From Campylobacteraceae bacterium (GTDB taxonomy: Bacteria > Campylobacterota > Campylobacteria > Campylobacterales > Sulfurovaceae), in assembly GCA_027014605.1 (NCBI GenBank), contig JALWDJ010000082.1, positions 1-64,000 on the forward strand: a DNA stretch of 64,000 nucleotides, written 5' to 3'. The position numbers and the translations under genes were made by a program. Below, piece after piece: positions 48,933-57,247 of this stretch. Below the pieces are notes generated by a model. The model was not told the DNA's origin and did no database searches. It saw nothing but the letters and a program-made list of their open reading frames with translations. Position 1 is the stretch's first letter; each line of letters starts with the position of its first letter.

Positions 48933-50115
48933 GATAAATCTATATCTATTGGAGTTTTCAATAAATGCACTACTTAGAGCAAAAGCTAAAAATATATCTA
49001 TATTAGTTATATTTACTCTATTGGTTGCACTATTAAGTTCAATATTTTTTATTAGTAACTCTATTAGATATGAACTAGAGAGTGCAGTAGATAGTCTGCC
49101 TGAGATTATTGTTCAAAAGGTAAAGGGTGGAAGAGAGTATGATATAGAGATAGATAGAGTTGATAGTATCATTGCAATTAATGGAGTTAAGAGTGCCATA
49201 GCTAGAGTTTGGGGATATTACTACTTTGCAAATGCAGGTGTGAACTTCTCTATTATTGGGATAAATCAGTATGGAGAGCAGTATAAGAGTAATTTAGAGA
49301 GAATAACTAATAGAATAGACTTTGATGCTTTAGAAGCAAATAGTAGTATGTTAGTTGGAGTTGGTGTTAGAGATATTATGAAACAGAACTACTATAACAA
49401 CTATTTTAACTTTATTAAGCCAGATGGAAAACTAAAAAAGATGATATTAGCAGGGGTTTTTAAAGATGATACTATATTAGAGTCTAATGACATAATCTTA
49501 ATGAGCCAAAAAGATGCAAGAGAGATATTGGGATTATCCTCTTCTATGGCAACAGATATTGTAGTAAAGGTAGCTAATCCTAAAGAGCTATCTACTATTG
49601 CAGAGAAGATTAGATTTATATATCCAGATACAAGAGTAGTAACTAAAGATGATTTAAAGATAAGCTATAAAAATATATTTGACTATAAGAGTGGACTCTT
49701 TTTAGCTCTATTTACTATATCTCTATTTATATTTTTTATAATAGTATATGATAAGAGTAGTGGATTAAATAGTGAAGAGAAACGAGAGATAGGTGTATTA
49801 AGAGCTGTTGGTTGGAGTATTGATGATATTTTAAAAGAGAAGTTTTATGAGGCATCTATCATATCTATTATTTCATATCTATTGGGGGTAGTAGTAGCAC
49901 TTTTTTATGTATATATATTAAATGCACCTCTTTTAAGATATATATTTGAAGGATACTCAAAACTAAAAACACCATTTGAGTTACCTTTTACTTTTATATT
50001 AGATATAAGTACATTAGCTATAATATTCTTCTTATCTGTTCCAATATATATTGGAGCTACTATTATTCCAGCTTGGAGAGCATCATCTTTAGATGTTGAT
50101 GAGGTGATTAGATGA
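48919..50115 (+). CDS. FtsX-type ABC transporter permease
   Basis: A 398-residue inner-membrane permease of the MacB/LolE fold. It has one N-terminal helix, a large periplasmic MacB-PCD-like domain (about 45-260) and three C-terminal helices with the FtsX core (SGLNSEEKREIGVLRAVGWSIDDILKEKFYEA). It overlaps the ATPase gene by 4 nt. These transporters use ATP to move or release lipids, lipoproteins or peptides, or drive periplasmic changes; the cargo here is unknown. Confidence 0.9.
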   Translation: MKKIKINLYLLEFSINALLRAKAKNISILVIFTLLVALLSSIFFISNSIRYELESAVDSLPEIIVQKVKGGREYDIEIDRVDSIIAINGVKSAIARVWGYYYFANAGVNFSIIGINQYGEQYKSNLERITNRIDFDALEANSSMLVGVGVRDIMKQNYYNNYFNFIKPDGKLKKMILAGVFKDDTILESNDIILMSQKDAREILGLSSSMATDIVVKVANPKELSTIAEKIRFIYPDTRVVTKDDLKISYKNIFDYKSGLFLALFTISLFIFFIIVYDKSSGLNSEEKREIGVLRAVGWSIDDILKEKFYEASIISIISYLLGVVVALFYVYILNAPLLRYIFEGYSKLKTPFELPFTFILDISTLAIIFFLSVPIYIGATIIPAWRASSLDVDEVIR

Positions 50116-50765
50116 TAGTTTTAAAAAATATTACAAAAGAGTATGAGAGTATAATAGCTCTAAAAGATATAAACTTAAAGATAGATAGTGGAGATTTAGT
50201 TGTATTAAAAGGTGTTAGTGGAAGTGGAAAGAGTACAATTCTATCTCTTATAGCAGGTATTAACCGTCCAACGGTAGGAGAGGTTATTGTAGATAATAAG
50301 AGAGTATCTAAACTTCAAGATAGATTTGCTTCACTATATCGTAGAGAGAGTATAGGTTTTATTTTTCAGAGATATAATTTAATTCCAAATTTAACAGTAA
50401 GAGATAATATATTAACTCCTCTAATTCCGATTAATCTAAGGGAAGATGAGATTAATAAGAGATTAGATAGAGTATTGAAACAGTTTAATATAATAGAGAA
50501 GAGAGATATCGTTGTTAAAAACCTATCAGGTGGAGAGCAACAGAGAGTTGCAATAGCTAGAGCATTAATTAACAATCCAAAAGTTATAATTGCAGATGAG
50601 CCAACAGCAAATCTTGATGAGAAATTATCTCTAAGCTTTATAGATATAATAAAAAATCTAAAAGATAGAAAAAAGACAATAATTATAGCTACTCATGACC
50701 CTCTATTTTTTAATCTGGATATTATAGACAGATTAGTAGAGATAAGAAATGGAAAAATCTTATGA
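50112..50765 (+). CDS. ABC transporter ATP-binding protein (LolD/MacB type)
   Basis: A 217-residue ATPase matching the permease before it. Walker A is LKGVSGSGKST, the signature LSGGEQQRVAIARAL, Walker B VIIADEPTANLDE and the H loop IIATHD. It overlaps both neighbours by 4 nt, so three proteins are made in step. Confidence 0.93.
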   Translation: MIVLKNITKEYESIIALKDINLKIDSGDLVVLKGVSGSGKSTILSLIAGINRPTVGEVIVDNKRVSKLQDRFASLYRRESIGFIFQRYNLIPNLTVRDNILTPLIPINLREDEINKRLDRVLKQFNIIEKRDIVVKNLSGGEQQRVAIARALINNPKVIIADEPTANLDEKLSLSFIDIIKNLKDRKKTIIIATHDPLFFNLDIIDRLVEIRNGKIL

Positions 50766-51721
50766 TATTAATACCCGAAGTAATATCTATTTTAATATTA
50801 AACACTCTCTTTTTTATATTTGCTACTATTGCATTTTTTCTATCTATAAAAATAGCTATCCATTGGGATTTTAATAAGAGTACAAAAGAGCAGTATAGAT
50901 TAGAAAAAGAGAGTTTTTTAGTATCTACAATTATAAAATATATATTTATCTTAAAAATTTCTTTATTTCTATTTTTTATATTTACACTAGATAAGATTTC
51001 AGACCTTATAACAGGTGCTATGTGTGCATCTGGTGTTATTACTGCTACTAGTTATGGGGTATATCTTTTAGCTATTAAGCTATTTAATATATATATATTT
51101 GGATTGTGGTTATCTATCTCATATCTTGATACAAAAAGAGAGGATTTACCATATACAAAGATAAAATTTGAACTATTTATAGTAGCATATCTATTTTTTA
51201 TTATAGAGTTGATACTTATGTGGCTAATGTTTAGTAGTATAGATATAGATAAGATAGTAAGCTGTTGTGGTACACTATTCTCATCTTCAGCTCAATCTCC
51301 AATAGGTGATATTATTAGAATAGAACCAACTATACTATTGACTATTTTTTATATAACTTCTCTACTTCTATTTATTTTTTATAAACATAGAATTAAATAT
51401 CTATTTGCAGTAACAAATATACTATTTATAATTATCTCTATTATAACTCTAATCTCTTTTTTTGGTACATATATATATGAGTTGCCAACACATCACTGTC
51501 CATTCTGCTTTTTACAAAAAGATTACTATTACATAGGCTATCTAATCTATACTCTTTTATTTATAGGCTCATTTAATGGATTAAACTCTGGAGTTATGGA
51601 GGTTTTAGGAGAAGATGCTTCTAATAGTTATAGATACTCTTTAATCTTTAATACTCTATATATAGTTTTAGTTACACTATATCCAATTAGCTACTATATA
51701 AAAAATGGAGTTTGGTTATAG
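50762..51721 (+). CDS. Cysteine-bearing polytopic membrane protein
   Basis: A 319-residue protein with about eight transmembrane helices. Cysteines occur in three places: GAMCASGVITATSYG, KIVSCCGTLFSS and THHCPFCFLQKDYYY. The last resembles the CxxC of DsbB-like or VKOR-like proteins but the family is not clear to me. It is tightly coupled with the ABC pair, so the operon may be a redox-linked or metal-linked ABC system. Function unknown. Confidence 0.8.
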   Translation: MILIPEVISILILNTLFFIFATIAFFLSIKIAIHWDFNKSTKEQYRLEKESFLVSTIIKYIFILKISLFLFFIFTLDKISDLITGAMCASGVITATSYGVYLLAIKLFNIYIFGLWLSISYLDTKREDLPYTKIKFELFIVAYLFFIIELILMWLMFSSIDIDKIVSCCGTLFSSSAQSPIGDIIRIEPTILLTIFYITSLLLFIFYKHRIKYLFAVTNILFIIISIITLISFFGTYIYELPTHHCPFCFLQKDYYYIGYLIYTLLFIGSFNGLNSGVMEVLGEDASNSYRYSLIFNTLYIVLVTLYPISYYIKNGVWL

Positions 51722-51757
51722 ATTTAGATATACTAACAGAAAAGGAAATATAATTAT

Positions 51758-52432
51758 ATGAAACGATATGATATTGAAATTTTTAATAGATTAGACCAGA
51801 GTTTCGAACAGAACTTTATAAAATATGGAAAAGTAGTATCATATAAAAGAAGAGAGACTCCATTTTTAAATGGAGAGTTAGAAAAATTTTTTTATATTGT
51901 ACTAAAAGGAAAAATCAAAACTTATCAGATAAATTTAGAGAACTCAAAAGAACAGACTATATTTATCTATAGAACAGGAGATATGTTTGATACAATAATA
52001 CTTCTTGATGGAAAGCCACATGATATTATGTATGAGGTTTTAGAAGATATTGAGCTTTTAGAACTACCTATAGGTAAAGTTAGAGAGTGGTTAAAAACTA
52101 ATGAGCAGTTTAATAGACACTTTTTCCCATATATAGCTTCACAAATGCGTCAAACAGAGGAGTTAGCTACAGATTTATCACTTCTTCCAACATCTGAAAG
52201 ATTATCTAAGATACTTCTAAGAAATATAAATCCTAATGATAAGTATCATCAACTACTTCAAAATTTATCTAAAACAGAGATTGCAAAGCTTATAGGTACA
52301 GTTAGAAATGTAGTAGAGAGACATCTAAAAGAGTTGGAGGAGAGAGAGATTATTAAAAATCGGAGAAAAAAGATATATATTAAAGATGTGAAAAAACTTC
52401 TTCAAGAGTCAAATCAACTGCTTTTAACCTAA
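51758..52432 (+). CDS. Crp/Fnr-family transcriptional regulator
   Basis: A 224-residue regulator with a cyclic-nucleotide-binding-like sensor domain (about 20-135) and a C-terminal winged helix, LSKTEIAKLIGTVRNVVERHLKELE. No cysteine cluster is seen at the N-terminus, so it is not a classic oxygen-sensing FNR. It may respond to NO, redox or a metabolite. It follows the ABC operon by 36 nt, suggesting it controls it or the Hsp20 genes; a terminator separates it from the latter. Confidence 0.9.
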   Translation: MKRYDIEIFNRLDQSFEQNFIKYGKVVSYKRRETPFLNGELEKFFYIVLKGKIKTYQINLENSKEQTIFIYRTGDMFDTIILLDGKPHDIMYEVLEDIELLELPIGKVREWLKTNEQFNRHFFPYIASQMRQTEELATDLSLLPTSERLSKILLRNINPNDKYHQLLQNLSKTEIAKLIGTVRNVVERHLKELEEREIIKNRRKKIYIKDVKKLLQESNQLLLT

Positions 52433-52443
52433 AAAAAGATTTA

Positions 52444-52475
52444 AAATGCCACTAAAGTGGCATTTCTTTTTCCTC
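52444..52475 (+). terminator. Intrinsic terminator after the Crp/Fnr gene
   Basis: AAATGCCACT and AGTGGCATTT form a 10-bp arm pair, then a TTTCTTTTT tract. It is the strongest rho-independent signal in this half of the window and stops transcription before the Hsp20 promoter. Confidence 0.85.
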
Positions 52476-52484
52476 TTTATATCA

Positions 52485-52490
52485 TATAAT
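52485..52490 (+). promoter_or_regulatory. -10 box of the hsp20 cluster
   Basis: TATAAT 39 nt upstream of the first Hsp20 ATG, after a terminator. No heat-shock sigma-32 motif or HrcA (CIRCE) repeat is visible in the 90-nt leader. Confidence 0.55.
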
Positions 52491-52528
52491 TTCACCATAA
52501 ATAAAAAAATATAAAAAAAGGATGAAAA

Positions 52529-52963
52529 ATGTTAGTAAGAAGATATGAACCATTTAATGATATTAGAAGAAGTTTTGACCTTATAAACTCTATTATAAAT
52601 AGTATTGAAGATAAAAGAGGTGAGCAAGAGCTTGTTGATTTTATACCAAAGGTAAATACTAGAGAGACAGGAGGGGCTTACCATATTGAAGTGGAGTTAC
52701 CAGGAGTTAAGAAGAGTGATGTTGATATTAAAGTTGATGGTAATATTTTAACTATCTCTGGTGAAAGAAAAGTTAGAGAAGAGGTAAAAGATGAGGATTA
52801 TCAAAAGATAGAGAGTAGATATGGAGTATTTTCTCGTTCATTTACACTTCCAGAAAAAGTTGATATTTCAAATATTGAAGCAGAATTTAATGATGGTATT
52901 TTAGAGATAACAATTCCTAAATTAAAAGTTGATACTTCAAGTAAAAAGATTGAGATTAAGTAA
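52529..52963 (+). CDS. small heat shock protein (Hsp20), cytoplasmic, first of three
   Basis: A 144-residue alpha-crystallin protein. The N-terminal helical arm leads to the core PKVNTRETGGAYHIEVELPGVKKSDVDIKVD and ends with the LEITIPK tail that binds neighbouring dimers. It holds unfolding proteins until refolded by DnaK/ClpB. It has an SD AAAAAAGGA. Tandem sHSPs in this group are not unusual, but three in a row, one exported, are. Confidence 0.95.
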   Translation: MLVRRYEPFNDIRRSFDLINSIINSIEDKRGEQELVDFIPKVNTRETGGAYHIEVELPGVKKSDVDIKVDGNILTISGERKVREEVKDEDYQKIESRYGVFSRSFTLPEKVDISNIEAEFNDGILEITIPKLKVDTSSKKIEIK

Positions 52964-52976
52964 TAAGGAGTTTAAA

Positions 52977-53417
52977 ATGGCTGTTACAAAAGATAAAATT
53001 ATTGAAAACGGAAAGAAATTAGTTAATAGTGTAGAAGAACATGTAGAGAAAGGTTTAGATATTGCAAAAGAGGCTTTGGGTAATGTAGCAAGACATCTAC
53101 CTTTAGCAAATTTTGCTAGACATAGTAGTGATACTTATGATATTGAGGTAGATTTACCAGGTGTTAAAAAAGAGGATATTGAGATAAAAATTGAAGATGA
53201 CTACTTAACTGTAAATGCTATAAGAAAAACTAAAAAAGATGTAAAAGAGGAAGATTATTATCTATGTGAGAGTAGTTATGGTTTAATCTCAAGAAGCTTT
53301 ATACTTCCAAAAGATGTAGATAGAGATAAAATATCTGCTAAATATGAAGATGGAAGATTATATATCTCTTTAGAGAAAGAAGAGACTAGAAAAGCTAGAA
53401 ATATATCAATAAAATAG
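52977..53417 (+). CDS. small heat shock protein (Hsp20), second of three
   Basis: The ORF track starts at 52929 inside the previous gene. I start at ATG 52977, which follows TAAGGAG, giving 146 residues MAVTKDKIIENGKK. The alpha-crystallin core DTYDIEVDLPGVKKEDIEIKIED is clear, but the tail (YISLEKEETRK) lacks the canonical I-P-I/V motif, so oligomer assembly may differ. It begins 13 nt after the first Hsp20. Confidence 0.93.
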   Translation: MAVTKDKIIENGKKLVNSVEEHVEKGLDIAKEALGNVARHLPLANFARHSSDTYDIEVDLPGVKKEDIEIKIEDDYLTVNAIRKTKKDVKEEDYYLCESSYGLISRSFILPKDVDRDKISAKYEDGRLYISLEKEETRKARNISIK

Positions 53418-53434
53418 ATAGATAAAGGATAAAT

Positions 53435-53944
53435 ATGAAAAATTTAATAAAAATAGCATTAATTACTATCCCATTGAGTCTAGCTTATGCAGACTCAAAT
53501 ATTACAGGATATGATTTATTTAAAAATGACCCTCTTATCAAACATTTCCAAAAGATACAAGCTGATATGGATAAAATGTTTGAAGAGCTTCATAATAATA
53601 TGTTTAAAGAGATGAAATTAAATCCTACTCTTACAACAAAAGATTTTTCATTTTCTCCAGACACAGACTTAGTTGATAAGGGTGACAAGTATGAATTAAA
53701 GATGAATTTAGCAGGAATGGATAAAAATAGTATTAAAATAGATATTAAAGATAACTATTTAAGCGTTCAAGCTAAGAGTGAAGATAAAAAAGAGGAAAAA
53801 AAGGGTGATAAGGTAATTTTCCAAGAGAGACATTTAGGTGTAATTCAAAGAGGAATGACTCTTCCAAAAGATGCTGATGGCTCAAAATATACAAGTGATT
53901 ATACAAATGGAGTCTTAACAATTACAATTCCTAAAAAGAAATAA
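53435..53944 (+). CDS. exported Hsp20-family protein, third of three
   Basis: A 169-residue alpha-crystallin protein with an N-terminal signal peptide, MKNLIKIALITIPLSLAYADS (likely cut after AYA), so it should act in the periplasm. The core KGDKYELKMNLAGMDKNSIKIDIKD and tail LTITIPKKK are intact. It follows the second sHSP by 17 nt. Periplasmic sHSPs are rarely described. The location is inferred from the signal peptide only. Confidence 0.88.
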   Translation: MKNLIKIALITIPLSLAYADSNITGYDLFKNDPLIKHFQKIQADMDKMFEELHNNMFKEMKLNPTLTTKDFSFSPDTDLVDKGDKYELKMNLAGMDKNSIKIDIKDNYLSVQAKSEDKKEEKKGDKVIFQERHLGVIQRGMTLPKDADGSKYTSDYTNGVLTITIPKKK

Positions 53945-53950
53945 GATAAT

Positions 53951-54898
53951 TTAAATTGGGAGGTAGATTTTATCTATTAGTTCATTATATTCACTCTTTA
54001 ATGAGCTATCAATAGTAATCCCACCTCCACTCTTATAGTAGAGTCTATTTTCCTCTTTTTCAATAAATCGTATCATAACAGCAGAGTATAGATTATTTCC
54101 GTCAAATATTCCAAATACACCTGTATAAAATCTTCTATTATAGTTCTCTATCTTATCTATAATATCAACTGTACTTCTTTTAGGTGTACCTGTAATTGAA
54201 CCAGCAGGTAGAATTTTATCTAATATTTCTCCTAAGTTATCTCTCCAATTATATGATAGTTTAGCAGTTATTTTAGAGCTTACTTGAAGTAGCTCCTTAT
54301 TTCCTGCTTTTATCTTATCTATGTATCTGAACTTCTCTACTTTAATATTAGTTCCAACCATGGATAAATCATTACGCATTAAATCAACAATCATAATATG
54401 TTCTGCCATCTCTTTTTGATTAGACAATATCTTCTCTTTTGCATTTAAAATATTTGCTTCAATAGTACCCTTCATTGGATATGTAGAGATAATATTATCT
54501 TCTATCTCTATAAACTTTTCAGGAGAAAAACATATAAATTCGTCTCTATAATATAGTTTATATTTTGCTTTTGAATATCTAAAAATCTCAAATAGAGATA
54601 GATTTGTATCTATTGGAGTCTTAAATGTTAGATTTAAAAGATATGTGTTTCCTGATTTAATCTCTTCTAAAACTCTATTTAGAGACTCTCTATATAGATT
54701 AAAATCAACTATAGACTTTTGAAAAAAGAATTTTTTATCTATTGGCTTGGCTCTGTAGTTTCTATAGTTATCTATCTTAAAAAAAATATCCCTATTCATA
54801 ATATTTTTAAGAGGTTCTATGATTTTTCTACTCTTATCATAAGAGATAATAAATAAAAAAGGTTCTCTCTTTTTAGCTAATTGTGTAATTTTATCCAT
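53951..54898 (-). CDS. pabB: aminodeoxychorismate synthase component I
   Basis: A chorismate-binding enzyme making 4-amino-4-deoxychorismate for folate (or, less likely, anthranilate). The core has SGNTYLLNLTFKTP, FICFSPEKFIEIE, YPMKGTIEA, MIVDLMRNDLS and GSITGTPKRSTVDIIDKIE. The track opens at TTG 55000, but MDKITQLAKKREPFLFIISYD (ATG 54898) begins where homologs usually do, giving 315 residues; the extra 34 residues look non-conserved. No SD supports either start strongly. folK lies at 14.8 kb. PabA is not here. Confidence 0.87.
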   Translation of the reverse strand: MDKITQLAKKREPFLFIISYDKSRKIIEPLKNIMNRDIFFKIDNYRNYRAKPIDKKFFFQKSIVDFNLYRESLNRVLEEIKSGNTYLLNLTFKTPIDTNLSLFEIFRYSKAKYKLYYRDEFICFSPEKFIEIEDNIISTYPMKGTIEANILNAKEKILSNQKEMAEHIMIVDLMRNDLSMVGTNIKVEKFRYIDKIKAGNKELLQVSSKITAKLSYNWRDNLGEILDKILPAGSITGTPKRSTVDIIDKIENYNRRFYTGVFGIFDGNNLYSAVMIRFIEKEENRLYYKSGGGITIDSSLKSEYNELIDKIYLPI

Positions 54899-55122
54899 TA
54901 CTAGTTTACAATCAATTCTTATTATAATATTTATACAACTATAGTATCTAAACTCTAAGATTATATTCTTTAAATATCTCTTTGATTTCATTCCAAACAA
55001 TAAGGGTAATTTTAATAGAAGTTTCTTTTCTTGTTAACATTAAAGTTCCTTTTTAAAATTTATTTTACTTCGTTTGAATTATATTGTCAAGTTCTTATTT
55101 TAATTATTAAAAGCTATTTTGA

Positions 55123-55128
55123 TATAAT
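55123..55128 (+). promoter_or_regulatory. -10 box of the cbi operon
   Basis: TATAAT in TTTGATATAATTTTT, 21 nt before the GTG of cbiET. No cobalamin riboswitch (B12 box) is seen in the 150-nt gap. Confidence 0.6.
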
Positions 55129-55149
55129 TTTTATTAAAAAAGAGCTTAG

Positions 55150-56316
55150 GTGTTAACAGTTATAGGTAATGGAATGGGAGATTATAATTTTAGTAATCTC
55201 TCATCAATAGATATAGATAGATTTGATAGAGTAGTATGTGATAAGAACTTTCAAGAGGAGAGAGAAAATCTTTTAAAGTTAAACTTTAGAGATGCTAAAG
55301 AGTATATTTTAGAGAATTATAGAGAAGAGAATATTCTATATGTAGTCACAGGTTCACCCCTTTTTTTTAGTGCAGGTATATTAATTGCTAAGAAGTTGCC
55401 AAAAGATATGGTTAAAATAGTTAATAACACCTCATCAAAAGATTATCTTTTAGAAAAATTGATGATAAGTGAAAGTGAGGTTGACTATTTCTCACTCCAT
55501 GGAAGAGATAGAATAGATTTAACCAGATTTTTAACAAATAGATATACCTTTATTCTGTGTGATAGATTTAGTATAGATAAAATAAGAGAGGCTACAAAAT
55601 ATCTAAATAGCAGAGATATAGAAGTTACTATTGGGTATAAACTCGGTTATAGTAATGAGGTAATAGAGCATATAGATATATTTGGAAATGGTTATAGAAG
55701 ATTTGATTTAAGAAAGCCTTTTGTCTTATTAATTAAAAGACTCTTTACTCCAAAATTACCAATAAGTAGAGATTTTGAGTTTAAAACAGAGCGAGGAATG
55801 ATAACAAAAGAGTATAAGAGAAATCTATCACTTCAAAATCTTGACCTAAGAGCCAATCAGATACTTTGGGATATTGGGGCTGGTAGTGGTAGTTGTGCTA
55901 TTGAGGCATTTAAGAGATATAGAGTAAAGACTCTTCTATTTGAAAAGCAACCACAGAGAGCCAATTTTATAAAAGAAAATCTATCATATCATTTTGTTTG
56001 TGATACATCTCTTTTCGAGGGAGATGCAGAGGAGATATTTGATACTATAGAGGATAATCCAGATAGAATTTTTGTAGGTGGTGGAGGCGAAAAGGTAATA
56101 TCTAAACTACCATATCTATATAATAGATTAAATAGTAGTGGAGTTATATTAATTAATGCTATTACACTTAAAAATCTAACTCAGATGTTGAGCGTTTTAA
56201 ATAGTGCTAATATAGAGTATAGTGTTATATCTCTATCTTTAACCACATATAAAGGAAAATTGGATTTAATAGAGCCAGAGAGACAACTTTTCCAAATAAA
56301 GGTAATAAAAGAGTGA
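55150..56316 (+). CDS. cbiET: CbiET: cobalt-precorrin-7 (C5)-methyltransferase / cobalt-precorrin-6B (C15)-methyltransferase
   Basis: A 388-residue fusion. The N-terminal CbiE half (about 1-195) is a tetrapyrrole methylase, starting LTVIGNGMGDY with VVTGSPLFFSAG. The C-terminal CbiT half (about 215-388) is a class I SAM methyltransferase with ILWDIGAGSGSCAIEAFKRY and decarboxylase-associated FVGGGG. It methylates C5 and C15 in the oxygen-independent cobalamin route. It begins with GTG. Fused CbiET is a common variant. Confidence 0.93.
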   Translation: MLTVIGNGMGDYNFSNLSSIDIDRFDRVVCDKNFQEERENLLKLNFRDAKEYILENYREENILYVVTGSPLFFSAGILIAKKLPKDMVKIVNNTSSKDYLLEKLMISESEVDYFSLHGRDRIDLTRFLTNRYTFILCDRFSIDKIREATKYLNSRDIEVTIGYKLGYSNEVIEHIDIFGNGYRRFDLRKPFVLLIKRLFTPKLPISRDFEFKTERGMITKEYKRNLSLQNLDLRANQILWDIGAGSGSCAIEAFKRYRVKTLLFEKQPQRANFIKENLSYHFVCDTSLFEGDAEEIFDTIEDNPDRIFVGGGGEKVISKLPYLYNRLNSSGVILINAITLKNLTQMLSVLNSANIEYSVISLSLTTYKGKLDLIEPERQLFQIKVIKE

Positions 56317-57038
56317 TATATTTTATTGGAGCAGGTTCAGGTGACCCAGAGCTTATTACAATTAAAGCTCAAAAGATTTTACAAAAGGCAGATGTAGTTC
56401 TATATACAGGCTCACTTGTACCAAGAGAGGTTTTAAAGTGGTGCAAGGAGGATGCTATTATAGAGGACTCACAAGGTATGAAATATCTTCAAATCTTTGA
56501 TTTTTTAGAGAAGTATAGAGATAAAATAGTAGCAAGAGTACATACAGGAGACCCATCTCTATACTCAACTATCGCTAAACAGATAGCATTTCTAAAGAGT
56601 AAAAATATAGAGTATAGAGTTATAGCAGGAGTCACAGCTAGTTTTGGAGCAAGTGCAAGTTTAGGGATAGAATATACAATTCCAGGGGTATCTCAAACTC
56701 TAATTATCTCAAGAGTAGAAGGAAGAACTCCAAATCCCGAGAGTCTAAAAAATATTTTAGCTTGTAAAAACTCCTCATTAGTCTTTTATCTATCTATTAC
56801 ACTTATTAAAAAACTAAAAAGAGAGGCATTAAAGGCAGATTATCCATTAGATACTCCATGTTGGGTAGTTGAAAAGGCTACATGGAAAGATGAGAGAGTA
56901 TATAGAGGAACACTAGAGGATATAGAGGAGAGAGTCTCCCATATTAAAGGGGTTGCAGTTATACTATTGGGAGATTTTCTATATCAACAAGAGAGTATAG
57001 AGTCACATCTATATCGAAAGCCTCTTTTAAAATCTTAA
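56313..57038 (+). CDS. cbiF: cobalt-precorrin-4 (C11)-methyltransferase CbiF
   Basis: A 241-residue tetrapyrrole methylase: FIGAGSGDPELITIKAQKILQKAD, VVLYTGSLVPREVL, VARVHTGDPSLYSTIAKQ and VIAGVTASFGASASLG are diagnostic. It adds the C11 methyl group from SAM before ring contraction is completed by CbiG. It overlaps cbiET by 4 nt. Confidence 0.94.
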   Translation: MIYFIGAGSGDPELITIKAQKILQKADVVLYTGSLVPREVLKWCKEDAIIEDSQGMKYLQIFDFLEKYRDKIVARVHTGDPSLYSTIAKQIAFLKSKNIEYRVIAGVTASFGASASLGIEYTIPGVSQTLIISRVEGRTPNPESLKNILACKNSSLVFYLSITLIKKLKREALKADYPLDTPCWVVEKATWKDERVYRGTLEDIEERVSHIKGVAVILLGDFLYQQESIESHLYRKPLLKS

Positions 57039-57077
57039 GGAACTTTAGCTACTATTCTAAAAAACTAAGGAGTTAAA

Positions 57078-57245
57078 ATGGCAGTACCAAATGATATTGG
57101 TTGTAGTAATGATAGATGTAAAGAGTCACCTAATTGTCAAAGAACAGTTATATATGAAAATGGAACGGCAAGAGAGGTAAAAAGCTTTGGTGGAACACCA
57201 GAGAAGGGTTGTGGTAAATTTCTACCTAGAGAAGATAAAAAGTAA
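57078..57245 (+). CDS. Cysteine-rich 55-residue protein within the cbi operon
   Basis: A 55-codon ORF missed by the ORF track. It opens MAVPNDIGCSNDRC and ends CGKFLPREDKK; four cysteines (9, 14, 20, 45) suggest a metal- or iron-sulfur-binding mini-protein. ATG 57078 follows TAAGGAG at good spacing, and its stop is 2 nt before the cbiG GTG, so the spacing fits a true operon member. I know no family; a chelation or cobalt-handling role is only inferred. Confidence 0.75.
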   Translation: MAVPNDIGCSNDRCKESPNCQRTVIYENGTAREVKSFGGTPEKGCGKFLPREDKK

Positions 57246-57247
57246 TA

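Noticed and set aside
55000-55149. Cobalamin riboswitch before cbiET
   Set aside because: No B12-box-like sequence was found; the gap holds only AT-rich DNA and a -10 box.
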